A stretch of DNA of 64,000 nucleotides, taken from NCBI RefSeq assembly GCF_003261235.1, contig NZ_CP030085.1, positions 496,001-560,000 on the forward strand, written 5' to 3'. Each line of letters opens with the position of its first letter. Within the stretch, counting starts at the first letter, position 1. A program made the translations under genes and the position numbers. This stretch comes from Polynucleobacter paneuropaeus (GTDB taxonomy: Bacteria; Pseudomonadota; Gammaproteobacteria; Burkholderiales; Burkholderiaceae). Shown here one piece after another: positions 1-7,811 of this stretch. The notes beneath the pieces are model-generated. The model was not told where the DNA came from, searched no databases, and saw only the letters and a program-made list of their open reading frames with translations.

Positions 1-404
1 TACTTTTCACCGGTGGTATTAAAGAACAACAAATCACCTGGTGCGGGCGCTTGATTATCAACACTGCGACCCTTATTACTCATCTCTTGGATGGTCCGCG
101 GTAATTTGATGCTTGCAGCCTTGAGATAGACGTAGTTGATTAAGCCACTGCAATCAAAGCCACCATTCGGATTATTGCCACCCCAGCGATAAGGAACGCC
201 CACTAAACCGACTGCTGCAATCGAAATGTCTTCAGTACCCACACTCGTATCATTTTTGAATTGAGCGAGCTTAGGATTGGAGTGCTTACCTGTTGAGCTG
301 GAGAAGGTGCTACAACCCGATAGTGCTAGCAAAGCACAAATAAAAATGCCGCACCCCAGGAGAGTGCGGCATGATGATTGCGATTTAGAGTGCGTCTGCA
401 GCAT
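1..404 (-). CDS. NlpC/P60 (C40) cell-wall peptidase lipoprotein, 3' end outside the window
   Basis: This gene runs off the left edge. I translated it by hand from the complement of 404 down to 1. It starts M-L-Q-T-H-S-K, has a hydrophobic stretch ending in the lipobox L-S-G-C (around residues 31-34), then the C40 core with PYRWGG and the nucleophile motif DCSG, followed by the usual PGDLLFF segment. The family cleaves gamma-D-Glu-diaminopimelate bonds in peptidoglycan. The lipobox suggests anchoring to the outer membrane. The catalytic His and third polar residue lie outside the window. The chosen ATG overlaps the end of phoH by 20 bases. It is the only in-frame ATG that supplies a charged n-region before the lipobox. 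A related protein that lacks the Cys is encoded at 33560-34204. Confidence 0.85.
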   Translation of the reverse strand, partial: MLQTHSKSQSSCRTLLGCGIFICALLALSGCSTFSSSTGKHSNPKLAQFKNDTSVGTEDISIAAVGLVGVPYRWGGNNPNGGFDCSGLINYVYLKAASIKLPRTIQEMSNKGRSVDNQAPAPGDLLFFNTTGEK

Positions 405-2049
405 GATCCGCAAGACGGGAACGCTCGCCCCGAGCTAAGGTAATGTGGCCGCCATGACGCCAACCCTTAAAGCGATCGACAACATAGGTCAGACCCGAAG
501 ACCCCTCAGTCAAGTAAGGCGTATCAATCTGAGCAATATTACCCAAGCACACAATCTTTGTGCCAGGACCTGCACGGGTAACTAAAGTTTTCATTTGCTT
601 TGGTGTTAAGTTTTGCGCCTCGTCAATGATCACAAACTTGCTAACAAAGGTTCTGCCGCGCATAAAGTTCATGCTCTTTACTTTGATGCGTGAACGAATC
701 AGTTCTTGGGTGGCAGCACGGCCCCATTCACCAGCGTTATCGTCGTTGCGATGAAGCACTTCGAGGTTATCGTCAAATGCTCCCATCCAAGGCTGCATTT
801 TTTCTTCTTCGGTGCCTGGTAAGAAGCCAATATCTTCCCCAACAGGAACTGTGGCACGTGTGATGATGATTTCGTTATAGCGTTTGCTATCGAGTACTTG
901 TTCGAGACCAGCGGCCAAGGCTAATAAGGTTTTGCCTGTACCGGCTTGGCCCAAGAGTGTTACAAAATCAATCTCAGGATTCATGAGCAGGTTCATTGCA
1001 AAGTTCTGCTCACGATTACGTGCTGTGACACTCCACACATTATTCTTTTGATGAGAAAAATCTCTCAAGGTTTGGAGTAGGGCAGTCTTACCATTGATCT
1101 CGCGTACTTGAGCGTAGAAAGGCGTGGAGCCGTCAGGATTCTCTTGGTATACAAATTGATTGACCAGCATGCTTGGCACAGCTGGGCCAGTCACACGATA
1201 GAACATGGTGCCTGACTTAGAGTCAGCCCAGCTTTCCATCGATTTACCATGCTTAGGCCAGAAATCGGCTGCCAGCGTCATGACACCCGAGTACATTAGG
1301 TCGCGATCTTCTAAGACTTGATCATTGAAATAATCTTCTGCAGGCAATCCCAAGGCGCGCGCCTTGATACGCATATTGATATCTTTAGAAACCAGCACTA
1401 CCTCTTGGCCTTGGCGAGTTTTTTGTAATTCACTCACTACCGCCAAGATCATGTTGTCGCCTTTACCTTCAGGCAAACCTTCAGGCAAAGCTTGGGTCGA
1501 TAACTTGGTTTGGAAGTAGAGGCGACCAGAAACATCTTGGTTGCCTAGCTTGTTCAGTGGAATGCCTTCATCTAGCGAACCATTGGTGCCGGCAATCAGT
1601 TGGTCGAGCGAGCGGCTAACGGTTCGGGCATTACGCGCTACTTCGGTCATACCCTTCTTATGGTTATCTAACTCTTCCAGAGTGGTCATTGGCAAGAATA
1701 GATCGTGCTCATCAAAGCGGAAGAGCGAGCTAGGATCGTGCATCAACACATTGGTATCGAGCACAAACAAGCTGGGTGGGCCGGTACGGATGATTCGCTT
1801 TGGCTTTTCTGGAGCTGGAGCTTTAGCCTCGGTGCGCTGAATTTGCGCTGGGCGATGATCGCTTTTAATCTTCTCTAAGGCTTCTTCTGCAGCAGATAAA
1901 TCGACCTCATCATCACTAGCCCAATCAGGCGCATGATTTTCCATCACAACAGGTTTTGCTGGAGCAGGACGTTTCTTTAAATCAGGTGTGTCTTTGGTGC
2001 TCAATTTCACTTGACCAGCAATTTGAGTTGGGATGGGGGGCAATGGCAT
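385..2049 (-). CDS. PIN-PhoH fusion ATPase/ribonuclease (PhoH2 type)
   Basis: The 554-residue protein has an acidic/basic linker (1-90), a PIN nuclease domain beginning LFVLDTNVLMHD near residue 94, and a C-terminal PhoH ATPase domain. The ATPase has a Walker A motif GQAGTGKT near residue 366 and a Walker B motif VIIDEAQN near 473. Such fusions are described as ATP-dependent RNA unwinding and cleaving enzymes, so a role in RNA turnover is likely but inferred. The PIN acidic residues D98 and the following E/D positions look intact. The start ATG follows a good AGGAG ribosome-binding site at 2056-2060. An intrinsic terminator ends just upstream of this site, so expression is probably controlled by attenuation. 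The next gene starts inside the 3' end of this one. Confidence 0.93.
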   Translation of the reverse strand: MPLPPIPTQIAGQVKLSTKDTPDLKKRPAPAKPVVMENHAPDWASDDEVDLSAAEEALEKIKSDHRPAQIQRTEAKAPAPEKPKRIIRTGPPSLFVLDTNVLMHDPSSLFRFDEHDLFLPMTTLEELDNHKKGMTEVARNARTVSRSLDQLIAGTNGSLDEGIPLNKLGNQDVSGRLYFQTKLSTQALPEGLPEGKGDNMILAVVSELQKTRQGQEVVLVSKDINMRIKARALGLPAEDYFNDQVLEDRDLMYSGVMTLAADFWPKHGKSMESWADSKSGTMFYRVTGPAVPSMLVNQFVYQENPDGSTPFYAQVREINGKTALLQTLRDFSHQKNNVWSVTARNREQNFAMNLLMNPEIDFVTLLGQAGTGKTLLALAAGLEQVLDSKRYNEIIITRATVPVGEDIGFLPGTEEEKMQPWMGAFDDNLEVLHRNDDNAGEWGRAATQELIRSRIKVKSMNFMRGRTFVSKFVIIDEAQNLTPKQMKTLVTRAGPGTKIVCLGNIAQIDTPYLTEGSSGLTYVVDRFKGWRHGGHITLARGERSRLADHAADAL

Positions 2050-2060
2050 GCAGCTCTCCT

Positions 2061-2098
2061 AAAAGAAAAAACCGCCAAGCGATTTGCGTTGACGGTTT
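2061..2098 (-). terminator. Intrinsic terminator/attenuator immediately before phoH
   Basis: On the minus strand AACCGUCAA (2097-2089) pairs with UUGGCGGUU (2078-2070) with one G-U pair. Two more G-C pairs form inside a bulge, and a run of six U, then C and four U follows. The phoH Shine-Dalgarno starts within a few bases of the U-tract. A terminator this close upstream of a start codon suggests an attenuator rather than only the end of bcp, which stops 160 bases earlier. Confidence 0.75.
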
Positions 2099-2130
2099 GT
2101 GATGAAACTGGATACAAAAAAGAGGGGGTT

Positions 2131-2206
2131 ACTTACCGTGCCTGCTCTAGAGTCTTCAGGCTGATGATTCAAACGGATTGTCAGACTTTCCCGTCGTTTA
2201 CGGTGC
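2131..2206 (-). promoter_or_regulatory. Candidate structured RNA leader of phoH
   Basis: Read on the minus strand, this stretch between bcp and phoH can fold into a three-way junction. The closing stem is ACCGU (2204-2200) with ACGGU (2139-2135). One arm is AAACG (2199-2195) with CGUUU (2175-2171), with an alternative ACGGG/UCCGU pairing. The other is GCCUG (2161-2157) with CAGGC (2144-2140), its loop containing CUCUAGAG. The ACGGU strand can also pair with an identical ACCGU (2096-2092) in the 5' arm of the downstream terminator, which would be mutually exclusive with termination. I recognise no named riboswitch class. The folding is manual and unverified. Confidence 0.4.
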
Positions 2207-2257
2207 ATATAAATACTTTACCCCAAATTTAAGGCTTTGCAAGCAACTGCAGCAAAT

Positions 2258-2725
2258 TTATTTAATTGCCTGGGCAACTTGTAATACTTCTGTCACATGA
2301 CCGGGAACTTTCAGGCCGCGCCACTCCTTGACCAGCTTGCCTGAAGCGTCAAATAGGAAGGTGCTGCGCTCAACGCCACGGACTTGTTTCCCATACATAT
2401 TTTTCATTTTCATGACGCCAAAAAGCTGGCATAGTTTTTCTTCGGTATCGGCTACCAATTCAAATGGCAGACCCAACTTACTGCGGAAGTTATCGTGTGA
2501 CTTGAGGTTATCGCGGGAGACGCCAACGACCAAAGTATTGGCTTTGGTAAATGCCTCAATGTGATCTCTGAACTCGCCAGATTCAGCCGTGCATCCAGGA
2601 GTCATATCTTTAGGATAAAAGTAGAGCACCAGTTTTTTGCCTTTTGCAGACTCTGGGCTGAAGGTCAGTCCTGATGTGGCAGGAATCGCACAGTTAGGGA
2701 TATTGTGGCCGATGGATACAGTCAT
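2258..2725 (-). CDS. bcp: Thioredoxin-dependent peroxiredoxin (Bcp/PrxQ)
   Basis: The 155-residue protein has full family length. It carries the peroxidatic Cys in PKDMTPGCTAES near residue 47; a second Cys, the candidate resolving residue, lies near residue 97 (KLCQLFGV). It reduces hydrogen peroxide and organic hydroperoxides in the cytoplasm using thioredoxin. The ATG follows an AGAGA-rich site. The arnD stop lies 18 bases upstream, so bcp is probably read through from the arn run. No terminator was seen directly after its stop, and the transcript may continue into the phoH leader. Confidence 0.95.
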   Translation of the reverse strand: MTVSIGHNIPNCAIPATSGLTFSPESAKGKKLVLYFYPKDMTPGCTAESGEFRDHIEAFTKANTLVVGVSRDNLKSHDNFRSKLGLPFELVADTEEKLCQLFGVMKMKNMYGKQVRGVERSTFLFDASGKLVKEWRGLKVPGHVTEVLQVAQAIK

Positions 2726-2743
2726 ATTGGTCTCTCTTAAGTG

Positions 2744-3661
2744 TTAATGGGTTTGTACGATTAGTTCACCACTGCGATTCGGAATCTCGGCCCAAGCTAG
2801 GGGGAGTACCGCTATCTTATCAAGCTGTTTTGTTGCTTCCCAGGATTGATGTAACTCTCCCATTGTGACTAGATCATGACCCTGCTCTAGCCATTCTCGA
2901 ATCAAGGCTTCAAAGGCGGGGAGGAGTTTTTGCCCTTCGAGTTCAGCATGCAATGTGAAGACTTGGTCATTAGGGTTGCTTTGGGTAATAGCCAGTATTT
3001 GTTTCACCGCATCGAGTTCTGAAGCCCCATCTACACCAATGAGTTCATCAAATGTGGGGAGGGTGGTTGGATATTGGACGTGTTTTGCTTTACCAGATGG
3101 AAGTGCCAAGCGGTAGGGCATGAGGTTTGGTTCAGATCGACCATCAGAGGAGAAGCGAATACCCCATTGATCGAGTTGCTCAAAAGCGGCCTCATTCATT
3201 TGCCAGCCTGCTGCTCCATAGGTGATTGGAGGATGGCCAAAGATCTCTACAAAGCGATCCCAGCTCTTTTGCATTTGCGTTTGAGTCCACTGTGGATCTC
3301 GATCACGGACGGCATCTTGCCAGGCTACATGGTCCCAAGTATGAATGCCAGTCTCATGACCCGATTGATCAACAGCACGCATTTCATTAGCCGCCTCCTT
3401 GCCAATATCTGGCCCAGGCAACAGAACGCCATACAAGAGTGTTTTAAGTCCGTAGTGTTCTAAGACAGAGGTGCGACTCACTTTTTTCAGAAAGCCTGGA
3501 CGAAAGACGCGCTTTAATGCCCAACCGGTATGGTCTGGCCCTAAGCTAAATAAAAAGGTAGCCTTTAAATTGTGCCGTTGGAGGAGGCGCCCTAAATTGG
3601 GGACGCCTTCTTGAGTGCCGCGTAAGGTATCAACATCAACCTTGAGAGCAATTTTTGCCAT
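2744..3661 (-). CDS. arnD: 4-deoxy-4-formamido-L-arabinose-phosphoundecaprenol deformylase ArnD
   Basis: This NodB-fold polysaccharide deacetylase has 305 residues, close to the ArnD norm. It begins MAKIALKVDVDTLRGT, with the catalytic/metal Asp in DVDTLRG and the metal ligands in HETGIHTWDHVAWQD. ArnD removes the formyl group from undecaprenyl-phosphate-Ara4FN in the lipid A aminoarabinose pathway. A longer open frame reaches 3745 but would overlap the upstream gene by 74 bases and adds a tail unlike the family. The ATG at 3661 lies 10 bases after the arnA dehydrogenase stop and is preferred. It is the last arn gene of the run. Confidence 0.92.
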   Translation of the reverse strand: MAKIALKVDVDTLRGTQEGVPNLGRLLQRHNLKATFLFSLGPDHTGWALKRVFRPGFLKKVSRTSVLEHYGLKTLLYGVLLPGPDIGKEAANEMRAVDQSGHETGIHTWDHVAWQDAVRDRDPQWTQTQMQKSWDRFVEIFGHPPITYGAAGWQMNEAAFEQLDQWGIRFSSDGRSEPNLMPYRLALPSGKAKHVQYPTTLPTFDELIGVDGASELDAVKQILAITQSNPNDQVFTLHAELEGQKLLPAFEALIREWLEQGHDLVTMGELHQSWEATKQLDKIAVLPLAWAEIPNRSGELIVQTH

Positions 3662-3671
3662 GGACCCCGAA

Positions 3672-4718
3672 TTATTCTGAGTCGACGAGCTGGCGGGCTT
3701 TATCCACATCCATACGATAAGCTTCAAAGATATTCTTGAGCGCATCGGTCATCGTGGTTGTAGGTTTCCAGCCTAATTCAGCCATAGTGTTATCGATTGC
3801 AGGGACGCGGTTCTGAACGTCTTGATAGCCCTCGCCGTAATAGGCGCCTGAAGTAGTCTCAACAATCTTCACTTCTTTAGCAGTCTTGGCGTACTCAGGA
3901 ATGCTTCTAGCAATCTCGAGCATCTGATTAGCGAGTTCGCGCACAGAGTGATTATTTTTAGGATTGCCAATGTTATAAATCTTGCCATTAGCAACATCAT
4001 TCTTGTTCGCAATAATGTGCATCAAAGCATCGATACCATCATCAATATAAGTGAAGGCTCTTTTTTGAGCGCCACCATCCACTAAGTTAATGGGTTCACC
4101 ACGAACGATGTGACCCAAGAACTGGGTTACCACGCGTGAGGAACCTTCTTTAGGTGTGTAGATGCTGTCTAGACCAGGCCCAATCCAATTGAACGGACGG
4201 AACAGGGTAAAGCGTAAACCTTCCATGCCGTAACCCCAGATCACGCGATCCATCAGCTGTTTAGAGCAGGCATAAATCCAACGGGGTTTGTTAATCGGAC
4301 CGTAAACTAAATTGGATGTGCCGGGATCAAACTCGCTGTCTTCGCACATGCCGTAGACTTCTGAGGTTGAAGGGAAGACCAAATGCTTTTTGTATTTCAT
4401 CGCAGAGCGCACGATGGGCAAATTAGCCTCAAAGTCGAGCTCAAATACTTTAAGTGGTTGCTGAACATAAGTTGCAGGGGTTGCAATTGCAACTAAGGGC
4501 AGGATCACATCGCATTTACGAATATGGTATTCAACCCATTCTTTATTGATGGTGATATCACCCTCAAAGAAATGCATCCGTGGATGATTGATCAAATCGC
4601 CTAAGCGATCGTTTTGCATGTCCATGCCATAGACATCCCAATCAGTCGTCTCCAAAATACGTTTGGAGAGGTGGTGGCCGATAAAGCCATTAACACCCAG
4701 AATGAGTACTTTTTTCAT
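3672..4718 (-). CDS. arnA: UDP-glucuronate decarboxylase (C-terminal half of ArnA as a separate gene)
   Basis: This 348-residue extended SDR protein has the Rossmann glycine motif GVNGFIGHHL near residue 8, the catalytic region STSEVYGMC near 118 and YACSKQ near 150. The arginine-rich and substrate-binding segments RPFNWIGPGLD and RAFTYIDDG match the ArnA dehydrogenase domain. It would oxidise and decarboxylate UDP-glucuronate to UDP-4-keto-pentose, the substrate of ArnB. In Escherichia coli this domain is fused behind the formyltransferase domain in a single ArnA. Here the two are separate genes 18 bases apart. UDP-xylose synthase is the main alternative identity, but the arn context argues against it. 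Confidence 0.9.
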   Translation of the reverse strand: MKKVLILGVNGFIGHHLSKRILETTDWDVYGMDMQNDRLGDLINHPRMHFFEGDITINKEWVEYHIRKCDVILPLVAIATPATYVQQPLKVFELDFEANLPIVRSAMKYKKHLVFPSTSEVYGMCEDSEFDPGTSNLVYGPINKPRWIYACSKQLMDRVIWGYGMEGLRFTLFRPFNWIGPGLDSIYTPKEGSSRVVTQFLGHIVRGEPINLVDGGAQKRAFTYIDDGIDALMHIIANKNDVANGKIYNIGNPKNNHSVRELANQMLEIARSIPEYAKTAKEVKIVETTSGAYYGEGYQDVQNRVPAIDNTMAELGWKPTTTMTDALKNIFEAYRMDVDKARQLVDSE

Positions 4719-4736
4719 CTTCTTACTGCCCCGTTT

Positions 4737-5612
4737 TCATGAAGTTTTGTTTGCGGGATACCAATCCAGAATTTCCAGAGCCTGATGGTCTCCGCAGATG
4801 CCAAATACCCGATTATCAACCACTTGGACTCCTGGGGTCTGAAGATCAAGCCCCCGCGGAAATGGCCCGTCCAAACGGGTTTTAGCCACAATCTGCGTTT
4901 GCCCGTGATATTCGGTAAAAGCGCCAGGATAGGGGGGTGCTACCGCGCGGACCAAGTTATGAACCTGCTGAGCTGTTTGGCCCCAGATAATCCGTCCGTC
5001 TTCAGGCTTGCGTCCACCAAAATAACTACCCTCACTCAAAAGATTGGGTTCGCGAGGAACTTGGCCATGGAGCAGTTTTGGAAGAACGCTTTTGAGAACT
5101 ACTACAGCGGCCTTACTCACTTTGGTAAATACCTCTGTTGCGGTTTCATTAGGACCAATCGTTACTGCTTCTTGACCAACAATATCGCCTGCATCGGGCT
5201 TGGCTTCCATGATGTGTAAGCTCGCACCGGTTTCGGATTCACCATGCAGTATCGCCCAATTAACCGGCGCTCTACCACGATACTTTGGTAGTAATGAACC
5301 ATGCATATTCAGAGCTGCGATCTTGGCGCAACTCAGAAGCTCTGCAGGAATCATATAGCGGTAATAAAAAGAAAATAGATAGTCTGGTGCAAGTACTTGG
5401 AGTTTTGGAGCAAGACTTACTAATTCACTAGCGCTTGGCTGAACATAAGGTATCTGTTTTTCTTGACAGAGTTTAGCAACACTACCAAACCAAACATTCT
5501 CATTAGGATCATCGTGATGCGTTACCACCAGATCGACTTGAACGCCTGCATCCAGCAAGGCCTGTAAGCAATTGACGCCTACATCGTGATAAGCAAAGAC
5601 GACTACACGCAA
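4737..5612 (-). CDS. UDP-Ara4N formyltransferase (N-terminal half of ArnA as a separate gene)
   Basis: The 291-residue protein is a 10-formyl-THF dependent formyltransferase. The N-terminus MRVVVFAYHDVGVNCLQ closely resembles the start of E. coli ArnA. The catalytic triad region shows N-M-H-G-S-L-L-P (Asn and His near residue 102), and a conserved Asp follows in KPDAGDIVGQE. A C-terminal Fmt-like OB domain follows. It formylates UDP-Ara4N before transfer to undecaprenyl phosphate. The start codon is TTG (complement of 5610-5612), directly abutting the arnC stop codon. No ATG upstream is compatible with the family N-terminus, so translation is probably coupled to arnC. Confidence 0.9.
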   Translation of the reverse strand: MRVVVFAYHDVGVNCLQALLDAGVQVDLVVTHHDDPNENVWFGSVAKLCQEKQIPYVQPSASELVSLAPKLQVLAPDYLFSFYYRYMIPAELLSCAKIAALNMHGSLLPKYRGRAPVNWAILHGESETGASLHIMEAKPDAGDIVGQEAVTIGPNETATEVFTKVSKAAVVVLKSVLPKLLHGQVPREPNLLSEGSYFGGRKPEDGRIIWGQTAQQVHNLVRAVAPPYPGAFTEYHGQTQIVAKTRLDGPFPRGLDLQTPGVQVVDNRVFGICGDHQALEILDWYPANKTS

Positions 5613-6584
5613 TTATTTTTTCTCGAGAACAGTTTTGACAACATAGCGAGGACGTTGTCTAACCTGTTGGTAGATACGCCCAATGTATTCGCCTACTAAA
5701 CCGAGACCAAATAACATCACGCCGATCAAGAAGAAGGTTAAAGCGAAGAGGGTAAAGACGCCCTCTACCTCTGCGCCTAGCAAGAAGCGACGTACCAAGA
5801 GGTAGACAAACAGGCTGCCTGCAGCCAAGGCAAGCAGCATGCCCAAAATAGAGAAGATCTGAAGTGGCATCACTGAGAAGCCGGTAACTAAGTCAAAGTT
5901 CAAGCGAATCAACTGATAGAGGCTGTATTTGGATTCACCAGCAAAACGCTCTTCGTGCTTTACCGAAATCTCTACTGGGTTAGCAGCAAAGGTGTAAGCA
6001 AGGGCTGGAATGAAAGTGTTGCTCTCATCACATTGACGGACCAAGTCCACAATTCGACGGCTATAAGCTCTTAACATGCAGCCTTGATCGGTCATCGTAA
6101 TATGGGTAATGCTGTGGCGCAGACGATTCATCATGCGTGATGCAAATTTACGAAAGAAGCTGTCACGGCGGTTTGCACGAATCGTGCCAACGTAATCATG
6201 ACCCTTAAGTAATTCGACAACTAAAGCATCAATTTCTTCGGGAGGATTTTGAAGATCAGCATCCAGGGTAATGATGTAATCGCCCCCAGCATATTCGAAG
6301 CCTGCCATGATTGCCATGTGCTGACCAAAATTACTATGAAATAACAGAACGCGGGTTTGGTCAGGGCGAAGCTCAAATTGCTTGCTAAGCATTCCAGCCG
6401 AACGATCTTTGCTGCCATCGTTTACGAAGATGATTTCGTAGGAGAGTTGATGCTTGGCTGCTACGCTATCCATTGCAGGGTAGAGACGATCAAAGAGGGC
6501 TTGAAGACCATCTTCCTCGTTATATACCGGGATAACGATGCTCAGTTGAGGCTTATTGGCTGGGGTGGCTATATTCGCAGTCAT
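5613..6584 (-). CDS. arnC: Undecaprenyl-phosphate Ara4FN transferase ArnC
   Basis: This GT2 glycosyltransferase has 323 residues. The N-terminal nucleotide-sugar fold begins LSIVIPVYNEEDG near residue 14, with the metal-binding DxD in ITLDADLQNP near residue 110. Two hydrophobic helices at about 235-300 anchor it in the inner membrane. ArnC moves Ara4-formyl-N from UDP to undecaprenyl phosphate on the cytoplasmic face. DPM1/GtrB-like enzymes share this architecture, but the position between arnB and the arnA halves makes ArnC the likely identity. About 63 bases separate it from arnB. Confidence 0.88.
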   Translation of the reverse strand: MTANIATPANKPQLSIVIPVYNEEDGLQALFDRLYPAMDSVAAKHQLSYEIIFVNDGSKDRSAGMLSKQFELRPDQTRVLLFHSNFGQHMAIMAGFEYAGGDYIITLDADLQNPPEEIDALVVELLKGHDYVGTIRANRRDSFFRKFASRMMNRLRHSITHITMTDQGCMLRAYSRRIVDLVRQCDESNTFIPALAYTFAANPVEISVKHEERFAGESKYSLYQLIRLNFDLVTGFSVMPLQIFSILGMLLALAAGSLFVYLLVRRFLLGAEVEGVFTLFALTFFLIGVMLFGLGLVGEYIGRIYQQVRQRPRYVVKTVLEKK

Positions 6585-6647
6585 GCCGCAATTTTGCCTG
6601 ATCTTGGCATTTAGCCCTTATTCTGACCTAGAGAGGCACTTAAAGGA

Positions 6648-7805
6648 CTATTTAGCGTGTTTTTTGAGGATGGCAACCATGCTCTTGGAGATGAACTCAA
6701 CGTTCACCTGGGTGAGGCCCGGGAATAGCGGTAGGGTCAAAATTGATTTGCCGATGCGCTCAGCAATTGGTGTAGCACCGACTTGATACCCCAGTTTTTT
6801 GTAAAGACTAAAGCCAGTGATGGCTGGGTAATGTACCCCTGTACCAATGCCCATCTCTTTTAGTTCTGTCATGACTTGCGCGCGATCAACATGGAGTTGA
6901 TTTAATGGTAAGACCACTTGAAACATATGCCAATTTGTCTCAGTGAAATTTTCTGGGGGTAACTCTAAGTTCAAACTCTCAAGACCAGCGGTTTTCATTT
7001 CTTGACGAAGAGTTGCAAAGTAGTGACGCGCTAACTCAGCACGTTTAGCCTGAAATTGAGGGAGCTGTTTGAGTTGATGTAAGCCAATGACCGCATTGAC
7101 ATCGGTGAGGTTGTCCTTACCACCAAGTACATCGACGTCCATGCCATCCATACCTTGCCGAGTCACGCCCTGTAAACGTAACTTCTCAGCAAGTTTTGCC
7201 TCATCTAGATTATTGAAAACCAGGCAGCCGCCTTCAACGGTCGAAAGATTTTTATTGGCCTGAAAACTAAAACTCACAAGATCACCGATGCTACCGATTT
7301 TATGACCTTTCCAAGTCGAGCCTATTGCTTGTGCAGCATCTTCAATCACGCGCAATTTGTATTGTTTAGCTAAGCTATGAAGTTCATCCATATTGACCGG
7401 TAAGCCTGCAAGATAGACGGGCATGATGGCGCGTGTCTTAGAGGTAACTACAGCGGCAACTTTGGCTAAGTCGAGATTGCGGGTGATCGGATCAATATCA
7501 ACAAAGACGGGCTTAGCACCCACACCCAAAATCACATTAGAGGTAGCAACCCAAGAGATGGGGGTAGTAATCACTTCGTCGCCTTCGCCAATGCCTGCTA
7601 CTTGGAGAGCAATCTTCATGGTAGCCGTGCCGTTAGCAAAGCAACGTACTGGACGACCGCCAAAATAGTCACTCAAGGCAGATTCAAACTCGGCTAACTT
7701 GGGGCCTGATGTAACCCAACCCGAGCGCAATACTTCACCAACAGCATCAATCGTAGCTTGATCAAAGCTGGGGCGCGTAAACGGAATAAAGGGGGTATCT
7801 GCCAT
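6648..7805 (-). CDS. arnB: UDP-Ara4N aminotransferase ArnB
   Basis: The 385-residue DegT/DnrJ/EryC1-type PLP enzyme carries the PLP lysine in SFQANKNLSTVEGG near residue 183. It also has the conserved VIEDAAQAIGS segment near 156 and ITTPISWVATSN near 82. It transfers an amino group, usually from glutamate, to UDP-4-keto-pentose to make UDP-Ara4N. It starts 6 bases after arnT stops and is followed by arnC. Other sugar aminotransferases share this fold, so the assignment rests on gene context as well as sequence. Confidence 0.9.
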   Translation of the reverse strand: MADTPFIPFTRPSFDQATIDAVGEVLRSGWVTSGPKLAEFESALSDYFGGRPVRCFANGTATMKIALQVAGIGEGDEVITTPISWVATSNVILGVGAKPVFVDIDPITRNLDLAKVAAVVTSKTRAIMPVYLAGLPVNMDELHSLAKQYKLRVIEDAAQAIGSTWKGHKIGSIGDLVSFSFQANKNLSTVEGGCLVFNNLDEAKLAEKLRLQGVTRQGMDGMDVDVLGGKDNLTDVNAVIGLHQLKQLPQFQAKRAELARHYFATLRQEMKTAGLESLNLELPPENFTETNWHMFQVVLPLNQLHVDRAQVMTELKEMGIGTGVHYPAITGFSLYKKLGYQVGATPIAERIGKSILTLPLFPGLTQVNVEFISKSMVAILKKHAK

Positions 7806-7811
7806 GGTGCC

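Noticed and set aside
2011..2232. A 73-codon plus-strand open frame across the bcp-phoH gap
   Set aside because: It is antisense to the phoH start and leader, has no ribosome-binding site and no recognisable protein features. The minus-strand RNA elements explain the region better.
3662..3745. N-terminal extension of arnD
   Set aside because: The extra 28 residues overlap the upstream arnA dehydrogenase gene and do not resemble ArnD. MAKIALKVDVD at 3661 is the family start.
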